Shown here in pieces: positions 56,546 to 64,000 of a DNA stretch of 64,000 nucleotides. Source of the stretch: Athripsodes cinereus (Eukaryota; Arthropoda; Insecta; Trichoptera; Leptoceridae); NCBI GenBank assembly GCA_947579605.1, contig OX388318.1, forward strand, positions 12,834,001 to 12,898,000. Direction: 5' to 3'. Made by a program: the position numbers and the translations under genes. Each line of letters opens with the position of its first letter. Within the stretch, counting starts at the first letter, position 1. The notes under the pieces are model-generated. The model was not told the DNA's origin and made no database searches. It saw only the letters and a program-made list of their open reading frames with translations.

Positions 56546-57460
56546 ATGTTAACGTTGTTCACATGCAGGTGGCCTTCTCTGTTTAATTATTATTGACGTT
56601 GTAAAACAAATATTGTTATGTTTTATAATCATTTTTTTGGTTTAATATGGTGCACCATACAATTAACTGTATTGTGAGTGAGGATTGTATTTAACCTGGG
56701 GTAGCAAATTATTTTATCGGTTAAATTTTAATTAGAGTTAATATAAGACGTATTTACTATTTTGTAAAACAGGTATAAATATGCATTTTTTACGTGAATA
56801 AAACTGTTTGTATACTTGTTTTGTAGATATTGAACGTTCTGTAATTGAGGGAAAAAATATCGTGGACAACGAACAATTCCCGATTTCATTTGTTTTCCGA
56901 TTTTCATCGAAACAACTCCAACACATTATACAAAAGACAAAATACAAATTGCAAACATTGGACTATAACTTGCGGGATGTGCCGTGATAGTCGTATTAGA
57001 AGAACTATAGTTCATACCATCGACTAGTAGCTATGCTAGTCTATGTGTCCCAGAATATAAAACCATCGCGTGCTGTTAGTATACAGATAGATATACAAAG
57101 AGAATCCTAAATTTTTCCCGTCATCGATTCAGTATATATAGACATGAAACTTAATAAAATAATCATCCAACCAAATAATTTTTTCTGAACTTGAAATAGT
57201 TATCAATGCAAAAAAAACGTCAACTTTTAACATTTTTATAGTACCGAATTAGCTTAATTTTTTGTTACACTACAGAATATAAAGTATGGGATGTTCAAAA
57301 GATGATAGATTTTTTTTAGATTTTGGTTTTAACTTTATGCACCAAAAAGCTCAATTTGTAATCTGTTTTTCAATAATTTCATCAATTGACGTTGGCTGAC
57401 GATAGGACCGAAAACTTTAAAGCCAGTCTAGCTATAATAGTCACGTGGAAGTGGAAATCT
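56546..57460. other. unassigned AT-rich DNA
   Basis: No element or gene recognised. Confidence 0.3.
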
Positions 57461-57469
57461 TCCCTCTCT

Positions 57470-57528
<59 letters not shown>
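57461..57528. repeat. (CT)n microsatellite
   Basis: Almost pure CT repeat preceded by CCCTCTCTCCCC. It creates a spurious Ser-Leu repeat ORF. Confidence 0.98.
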
Positions 57529-57530
<2 letters not shown>

Positions 57531-58524
57531 TTTCCTTTTTTCTTGTAGTTAACTATCTACATTCATGAGTGTCGTGAACGCCTTCTACCATTCTCAACTC
57601 TGTGCATATATTTTAAAACTATTAAAAAACAGTATTGTCTTTTTAAAAAATATCATCGATATGTTAAAAATTGCATTGGCTTCATAGGAATCCATATACC
57701 TACAGATTACGTGTCTATACAATATGCAAGAGAATGTTCATATCACGTATTTATAATACACTACAGTACAGTGTTCACCATACACAACATGTCTACAGAG
57801 GAAATTGTGTAAATTGCTACCGTATTTCCATTTAGTTGTGAGATGAGATCTTTCGCCTGCATCATATTATTCCAGGGAAAAATAAAATACCACCGCACCA
57901 ACGACCAACGGTGAAAATATATACCCACTGGCGTTACCTGCTATGTAAACGTGTTTTGTGAATTTAAAATTGGAAAAAGATTGTCGAATGGAATAATTAT
58001 TCACTTATTTATTTTTGAACGATTTACCGCAACCGATTCTCTACATTGGATATTGTATATTATTTTGAGAAATCATTGAAAGAAGAGACACTTGAATATG
58101 AAGATTATAAATACAAGAAGATAATTGTCACAGGCGAGGGTGAAACACTTAAGGAAATTCTATTCACTGAACCACCTGATATGTATGATAGGTGAAATTA
58201 TTTAATTGAATAAAAAAAATATTTTTTTGATCAATATGGTTTTGTGGATTATGATGTGTTTTGGCAAACAAAACACATATTTTTAAAGTATTTCATATTG
58301 TATGCACAAATTGAGTTTTTACATACAAATGTTTCTTACTTATCTAATCTTCTGCCATTCCGAATTGCTAGTTTGGATATTATAATATGTTAAAAGGTAG
58401 GTAGGTACACAAGACTTTTGATTTTTATCTACATTTCAAATGACTTTATGTTTTCTAAAATACCGAATTGAAAATATAATTCCAGGTTAAATTGGTACTT
58501 CTGCAAGTATTTACCTAGAACGGT
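57529..58524. other. unassigned
   Basis: No element or gene recognised. Confidence 0.3.
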
Positions 58525-58765
58525 CGGAATAGTGAAGACTGGGTCACGTACTCCAAATACCTGAAGAAAATTTACCACTGAAGTCTTGGTAAATGGTGAA
58601 AGAAGCTAGAAATCCTATGGGTTGTCCCAGAAAAAGTGTGTAACGGTAGGTGTTTAGAGTAGTAAGAGTTCTGGAAGTAGCAATACAAAAGATCATTTAA
58701 AGAAGTACCTAAGCACATAGAGTCCTCGACCTCAGTTGGGACAAGGAAATGAAGACGAATGGGTG
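58525..58765 (+). pseudogene. RTE-C2, decayed relative of RTE-C1
   Basis: Plus frame: LGHVLQIPEENLPLKSW, stop, KEARNPMGCPRKSV, aligned with GHVLRMPEDRLPLRSL and GRPVGRPRRSW of RTE-C1. The 3' end ACCTCAGTTGGGACAAGGAA matches the C1 3' end ACCCAACTAGGACAAGGGG. Confidence 0.6.
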
Positions 58766-59308
58766 TGTCTACTATGTAAATGTAACTAAATATCAGCTTA
58801 AATTAACGCGTTTTATATTATGACAATTTATTTTACTTAAAAAAAATATATATTTGATTATACCTAATCTGAAAAGTGCGTATTTAAAATAAAAGTTATA
58901 AATAAACGAAATATAAAATTTATTATTTACGAATCGATACGCAATGGAAACCAGAAATGCTATTTCCCCGAGGAATTTTTCGCCCTTCAGAAATTTATTG
59001 GAAAGTTATTTCAAATTCCTTTCACCAATATCGAAAAGACTTTGAAACAAAATGATCCTTAACAAAATGAATAAACGAAATAAGTATACTTTGTTGTTAT
59101 AATATCTGTTGTACCTTTTCAAAATACCTGTACTCTTATTTCATAGAACATACTATTTCAGATACTTTGTAGTCTAAACGTAATCAATTATTAAAGTTCT
59201 CACAAAAGAGAAATTTTGAAAGAAAAAGCTTGCTTGTAATATTTTAAGTTTTAAGCTTTGCCTACTATACTTTTAATTCCAGGAAGAGAATTTAGATTAT
59301 TTCAAATA
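58766..59308. other. unassigned AT-rich DNA
   Basis: No element or gene recognised. Confidence 0.3.
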
Positions 59309-59575
59309 CTACTACTACTATACCATCACGGCATATCCCACAAGTGGGATAGCCAGCAGACCAGCTGCACATAATAAACATGCAAGCTGGCCTCTTCGTG
59401 CCAATATAAAACCAAGACATTCAGGATGGGTGGCAAGCCTCATCGCTGAATTTAAGATGTAAAATGTCTTATTTTTTCGAACACCTGCCTTTTACAGGGC
59501 ACTCGAAAACTTACGGAGAAGAGTGGGAGACCAATTCTTTACCGGGTGCTCCACGGGATATTATTTCAAATATGT
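59309..59575 (-). repeat. SINE S, best full-length copy
   Basis: Plus strand: TACTACTACTACTATACCAT (tail), CACGGCATATCCCACAAGTG, GGATAGCCAGCAGACC, CATAATAAACATGCAAGC, TCTTCGTGCCAATA, ATTCAGGATGGGTGGC, TTTTTTCGAACACCTGCC, TTTTACAGGGCACTCG and AGAGTGGGAGACCAA. Defines the ~260-bp repeat. No clear A/B-box pair, so its RNA origin is open. Confidence 0.8.
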
Positions 59576-60305
59576 TTTATCAAATTGGGCTTAAATAATG
59601 CTAAGCTTGAATGACAAAAATGTCATACTTGTAAAATAATCAATAAACTACAGTAAGTAGAATTTTGAAAACGTCCACACTTATTTTTATATTTTCTGTT
59701 CGTTAACATGTTGAAATATATACAAAAGTGTAAAAAATAAGAAGAACTAAGAGGAAGTAAATATACAGTACAAAAGAAAACATAACAGGATGTACAAAAC
59801 CGAATACGTTTTGTTCTCAAGAAAAAGATATAAACATTAGAATAGTGAAATAGTTTATACATTTTGTTTTCAACATTTCCAGCACCTTTGTATTTTATAA
59901 ACTATTAATTTTTCACGTAACGCCATTACGCTTACAGTGCTTGAATAAAAAGTTAGTTTCCTCTCAATAGATTTTTTTATACGTAAACTTTTTTATCGTA
60001 GGTACCTACCTGTTATTATCTTCTTCAATAAATTATTTTAACATTTCTCTTCTTAACTGAGAATATCTTCAGATAACATCTCAATAATTCAACTAACTGG
60101 CTTTGTTCGGTCATTTTGTTTTTAAGGTCAACTTGGTAAATTTATAATAATAATACACGTGCCAAAGAATGAAAAGAAAAAACTAAGGAGAATATCCATT
60201 CCTTTTTTTATCTAAAATATAATAAGAAAGTAATCACGTATTGTAAAAGAGTTTGAAGTGTAATATACTATTAATCACCCATTGATTCTATGATTACTTG
60301 AAAAA
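59576..60305. other. unassigned AT-rich DNA
   Basis: No element or gene recognised. Confidence 0.3.
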
Positions 60306-60314
60306 AAGTCTGAA

Positions 60315-60857
60315 ACACTTCGACCCATTGTCAGCAATGACAATGTGTCGAACATGGCTAAAATGCTGGTGCACAATACCATTCTGGTACCGTCACTTAC
60401 GTATGCAAGCGAGACATGGACGTGGTTGAAGAAGGACGAAAGTGGAATAAATGCATTAGAGATGCGATCGTTGAGAAGAATGGTTGGTAAAACGCTGCGT
60501 GATAGAGTGAAGAATGAGGATATTAGAAGAATGAGCGGATGCAAGAAGACTGTTGTGGACAGAATGCGTGTAAATAAATTGAGATGGTTTGGTCATGTGG
60601 AACGAATGAAAGAGGAAAGAATGACAAAGAGGATATACTTATCTGAAAGAAAGGGTGTGAGGAAACGCGGGCGTCCGAGAACCACGTGGCTTGATCACGT
60701 GGATCAAATTCTCAAGGACGGCCGCGTGTTGAGTAAGAAGAACCGACGTGCGTGTATGAGGAACTGTATGAATGTGGAGGAAGCGAAGGAAGTGTGTAAA
60801 GATAGATCTGTTTGGCGTTCCGTTCTCTCTGCCTACCCCACTTGGGACACGGCGTGA
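60315..60857 (+). pseudogene. RTE-B reverse transcriptase C-terminus, open frame, truncated
   Basis: Open from the truncation point to the TGA at 60855-60857, 180 codons. Contains NMAKMLVHNTILVPSLTYAS, ETWTWLKKDESGINALEMRS, VNKLRWFGHVERMKEERMTK, GVRKRGRPRTTWLDHVDQIL, NRRACMRNCMNVEEAKEVCK and SVLSAYPTWDTA. No frameshift or stop, so it shows the RTE-B C-terminus best. The RT catalytic region and endonuclease are missing because of 5' truncation; it cannot act alone. Confidence 0.88.
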
Positions 60858-60878
60858 GGGTATAGTATAGTATAGTAT
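60315..60878 (+). mobile_element. RTE-B5, young 5'-truncated RTE-B insertion
   Basis: 564 bp flanked by the 9-bp TSD AAGTCTGAA (60306-60314 and 60879-60887). Ends GTGAGGGTATAGTATAG with TATAG pentamers. Confidence 0.92.
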
Positions 60879-61004
60879 AAGTCTGAATATAACCTTTTCT
60901 AAATGTATTACCTAATATTTATTTATACTTATTATTTTCAGTAATATTTATTTATACTAACCACATAGCACTTGGCATAGAATTGATCTCACACTCGTTT
61001 CCGT

Positions 61005-61190
61005 AAGTTTTCGAGTGTCCTGTAAAAGGCAGGTGTTCGAAAAAATAATGACATTTTACATCTTGAATTCAGCGATGAGGGTTTTCACCCATCCTGAATG
61101 TAATATTTTTTTTTATTGACACGACGAGGACAGGTTGTATGTTTATTATATGATGTGATGAAAGGGTAGAGTAATTGTAATATTTTTTTA
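61005..61190 (+). repeat. SINE S copy
   Basis: TTTCCGTAAGTTTTCGAGTG, TCCTGTAAAAGGCAGGTG, TTCGAAAAAATAATGAC, TTGAATTCAGCGATGAGG, CACCCATCCTGAATGTA and GTATGTTTATTATATG. The tail is degraded. Confidence 0.75.
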
Positions 61191-61889
61191 CACAAAGATA
61201 CGAACTTGGATTAAGGCAAACCCAAACTCGAAAACAAGTTTTAGCTTATTTTTTTTACACGACAAAACTATTTAAGATTTGCACTGTACATTAATTCAAA
61301 TTTTTGTTGGTTTTCTGAATGTAATCCAAGATTATTACCGAATGTTGAGATGTTAAATACACAAATGAACAAATATATTTTATAAGATAATTAGTCCAAG
61401 TGTATTGAGTGGGTACATTTTATGAATATTGTCTAACTTTTTGTTTTAGTAGTATCAGAATATCCGTTACTTAGGCGGAATTGTAACAGGTAATAGAGGA
61501 CTCGAAACTTTTCCAAAACAAATGATTGACGCTCCCTCAGGTCTCTCTAAAGTGCCACTCATGTTGTGACCATTAATGGATTCAAATACTTTTATTATTA
61601 AGCATCATTTTATAAGTTTGAAACTCTCTAAATTTATGTAATAATCAACATTTATTAGAAGCTTTATTAATGTTGAAGAAAACGGAAAAATATTTATTAT
61701 TATCAAATTTCAAAATAGTAGAAATTCATACTGAATAATTATTTTATGCGAAGAAAGAAATGTTACAATTTTCATTTTTTTTAACGACACAAGAGCATCC
61801 TACTGATAACTTATTTAGAATTTATTAATAACGAATAAACTTCCATGTAATTAAAAAAAATCATGCAGTCGCCGGGGGAGAAAAAGTCT
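61191..61889. other. unassigned AT-rich DNA
   Basis: No element or gene recognised. Confidence 0.3.
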
Positions 61890-62055
61890 CTCACTTTTTT
61901 CTGTAAGTTTTCGAGTGCCCTTTAAAAAGCAGGCATTCGTAAAATTCTGAACATTCTGAATGTTTGAGCTTTTATTGGCACAGAGAGGATGACCTGTATG
62001 TTTTTACATGAAGTTTGTCCGCTGGCTACCCCAGTTGTGGGAAATGCCATCAAAT
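61890..62055 (+). repeat. SINE S copy, internally shortened
   Basis: GTCTCTCACTTTTTTCTGTA, AAGTTTTCGAGTGCCC, AAGCAGGCATTCG, TTTTATTGGCACAGAGAGG and GCTGGCTACCCCAGTTGTGG. Confidence 0.7.
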
Positions 62056-62082
62056 AAGTATCTATTCTTAATTTTTACTTTG

Positions 62083-62296
62083 AAAATTTTATGAAATATT
62101 CTTCATTTTGCCCGGCCAGGGCAAAATGAAGAATGACCTTTTTCAAGTTGTCCTGGGTCTGGGTGTTACATGTATATGTGTTTAGTGCATTGTATATGTG
62201 TATCGCCGTGTTAGTACCCATAATACAAGATTCATATCTTAGTTTGGGACTAGCTCGGTCTGTGTGAATTGTCTATACGTGTTATGTTATGTTATT
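62083..62296 (+). mobile_element. SINE T, copy 4 with palindromic 5' end
   Basis: From GGCCAGGGCAAAATGAAGAA onward it matches copies 1 and 2 to the tail GTTATGTTATG. The tRNA head is missing; instead ATTCTTCATTTTGCCC, the inverted complement of the following 16 bases, lies in front. Confidence 0.85.
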
Positions 62297-62329
62297 TAAT
62301 TAAAAGCATAATGTTTCACATTTTTCAAT

Positions 62330-62720
62330 TCTTTCTGCGCCATGTCAGATCCCCCCGACGTTGGCGATCACTCCGGCTAAAACCTCCCTGTCCTGTGCTG
62401 CTCTGAACAGGTCATCCACTGTCCGGATTCCGGATCACTCTCTAACGTTGCGCAGCCAGGACATCTACTACTTTCTGCCAACCCCCCGTCTTCCCTTTAT
62501 CTTGCCCTCCAATATAAGACGATACTTCTCTCCACGCAGCACGTGACCCAAATATGAGACCTTCCTCGCTTTGATCATCGACAACAGTTCTCTCCTGGCT
62601 CCGGCTCTCCTAAGTAGGTACTTCGATGTTACTGACTTTTTCGGTCCAAGGTATACAAGCATTCTTCGATGTTTCCACATTTCGAATACTTCTTACCGAT
62701 TCATCACGTTTTTTTTCAGA
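62330..62720 (-). pseudogene. RTE-type C-terminus (RTE-D)
   Basis: Minus frame: MWKHRRMLVYLGPKKSVTSK, AGARRELLSMIKARKVSYLG, HVLRGEKYRLILEGKIKGRR, GVGRK, then in the adjoining frame MSWLRNVRE, GIRTVDDLFRAAQDREVLAG, VIANVGGI, stop. Two stops or a small indel separate the parts. The order E-x-W-x-x-R-R-M ... Y-L-G-H-V-L ... G-x-x-G-V-G-R-K ... S-W-L-R-N is an insect RTE-type family distinct from A, B and C. Confidence 0.75.
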
Positions 62721-62987
62721 GTAGATGTTTCACTTCACATAATTAATTTTATTTCTCTATACAGGCTCTTCAGAACACTTCAGTGATTTTCGACCTGGAG
62801 AAAAACAAGCCCAGATTCACCATTATACAATATCGCCAGCTTTATGTCTGGATTTTTAAACGCTTCTCTTATTCTCTCTTAAACTTCATTTCAGATTTCA
62901 ATTATTGGTCAAAATTTATGTTATAATGTAAATTAGTTTCACTGACCAGGTTAAAAACATGAAATTTTTACTATATTACTAGCTGAC

Positions 62988-63352
62988 TCGTCAAACGTTG
63001 TTTTGCATATAAACTTTTTATTTGCCATATACATTATATATCGACCGGAGTTGAATATGACTGAATTACTAATATCACTATTAAAAAATAGGGGTTGATG
63101 GTAGAAGGGTAAATATTTAGGGCTGTATATATTTTTTAATGCCTAACCTATTTTTTTTTAAATTGACCAAAAAATAAAATAAAAAAATCGGGGTGGACCA
63201 CCTTTAACTTTAAGGGATTTGAAAAATAGATGTTGGCCGATTCTCAGACCTACACGATAAGCACACAAAATTTCATCGTAATCGGTCCAGTCGTTTCGGA
63301 GTAGTATGATGACGAACACCGTGACACGAGAATTTTTTATATTAGATTTACT
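62988..63352 (+). repeat. widespread insect-type repeat (CTAGCTGACTCG ... TATATTAGATT)
   Basis: Starts CTAGCTGACTCGTCAAACGT, TGTTTTGCATATAAACT; later GATGTTGGCCGATTCTCAGA, TTTCATCGTAATCGGTCCAG, TCGTTTCGGAGTAGTATG and GTGACACGAGAATTTTTTAT. I know this type of sequence from insect genomes but not its class. Confidence 0.55.
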
Positions 63353-63828
63353 CGTTTAATATGGGTACGTTGGAGCAAATTAATATTTTTTTAATATCCT
63401 CTCACAATACTGTACCAACAATACACTTAATACTATCCATATTATAATCAAGGGTGCTCCCGCTCATGAAGACTATTGTTTTTGTTAATGTGATGACATT
63501 GTTGTAATACCTTTTTAAGTGAATATTGCCTTTTTACCAGCTAGCTCAATTCACAAAATACTTATAAAATAACAGTGCTTATCAACATAATAAGTAAATG
63601 TGTTAAAAAGTCCATGATATTTACAATATTAATATTTTCAGTGTTCATTAAAATAACAATCAAGGTGACTGAAATTCAATAGTGTGGTGCCGAGTGAACC
63701 GCAACCAAAAACAAACAGCTTAAATATTATGTAGTTATATAAACTATGCCTATATCATACGAACCTATTGTAATGCCGAGTCAGATCGGAGTCAGTACTT
63801 GGACGAACGATATTGCAAGAGGTGTGAT
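63353..63828. other. unassigned; right part may be LINE 5' leader
   Basis: AT-rich to about 63770, then GCCGAGTCAGATCGGAGTCA and following, GC-richer, in front of the LINE ORF. Confidence 0.3.
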
Positions 63829-64000
63829 ATGATTGTACGCAGAGGGATAGTAGACGAGTCAGTTATTTTATTATTATTCTATTATTACTACCAAAATATC
63901 AGAGGCTTAAGAACCAAACTTAGTGAGCTTCGCCTATCTCTTCCTTCCTTTGGTTACGATGTTATACTTTTAACTGAAACTTGGCTGGATTCTCGTATTG
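63829..64000 (+). CDS. LINE K-type ORF2 start (APE endonuclease), cut by the window edge
   Basis: The frame from the ATG at 63829 gives YYYQNIRGLRTKLSELRLSL, PSFGYDVILLTETWLDSRI and continues past 64000. It is about 85% the same as the corresponding stretch of LINE K ORF2 by eye. Q-N-I-R-G-L and L-T-E-T-W-L are the first APE endonuclease motifs of CR1/Jockey LINEs. No ORF1 like that of LINE K precedes it, and the upstream V-I-L-L-L-F-Y run looks non-coding, so the true start is uncertain. It lies on the plus strand, opposite to LINE K. Confidence 0.75.
   Translation, partial: MIVRRGIVDESVILLLFYYYYQNIRGLRTKLSELRLSLPSFGYDVILLTETWLDSRI

Noticed and set aside
57386..57568. ORF with a long Ser-Leu repeat
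   Set aside because: Produced by the (CT)n microsatellite.

Overview
This window looks like transposon-dominated, AT-rich nuclear DNA from an arthropod, most likely an insect. Evidence: many 5'-truncated non-LTR retrotransposons with insect-type RT families, tRNA-derived SINEs with A and B boxes, a gypsy-like LTR element with a tRNA-Ser-type primer site, TIR and foldback elements, and scattered GTAGGTAGGTACC-type simple repeats. I found no convincing host gene, rRNA or functional tRNA gene. The species cannot be fixed from the sequence.

Layout. 0.2-1.1 kb: broken reading-frame pieces of a DDE transposase resembling the Transib/RAG1 group (minus strand). 3.05-4.6 kb: two nearly identical RTE-A insertions, each with target-site duplications (TSDs). 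4.98-5.19 kb: hAT-like MITE. 6.4-13.6 kb: a 150-bp repeat in inverted orientation brackets an RTE-B copy (12-bp TSD), SINE-like S repeats and a near full-length but dead two-ORF LINE of the CR1/Jockey group (called K here), whose ORF1/ORF2 junction carries a candidate -1 frameshift signal. 13.6-14.4 kb: foldback-like element built of 20-bp units. 14.4-21 kb: LINE tails, decayed RTE pieces and a 57-bp-arm hairpin. 21.93-25.29 kb: a young LTR element with identical 305-bp LTRs and one open reading frame that joins Gag and protease to the two ends of integrase, without RT, RNase H or the integrase core.

25.7-46 kb: mostly unassigned AT-rich DNA with RTE-A, RTE-B and RTE-C ends, S repeats, SINE T copies, a nested GC-rich SINE-like insertion and a TIR element near 43 kb. 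46.4-46.9 kb: an almost perfect inverted SINE pair. 48-53 kb: a MITE, more SINEs and one LINE inserted inside the 3' UTR of another. 54.7-62.7 kb: carboxyl ends of several different RTE-type families, including a young RTE-B copy with a TSD and an open 3' frame. 63.8-64 kb: the start of the endonuclease ORF of a LINE related to element K runs off the right edge.

How the parts relate. RTE-A and RTE-B have been recently active (close copies, intact TSDs). The abundant S repeat ends in sequence resembling the last codons and tail of RTE-B, so RTE-B-type machinery may have moved it. The LTR element lacks its polymerase and probably depends on relatives elsewhere. Family letters (RTE-A to H, SINE S, T, U, V, W, LINE K, repeat R) are local labels. 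All similarities were judged by eye, without database searches.
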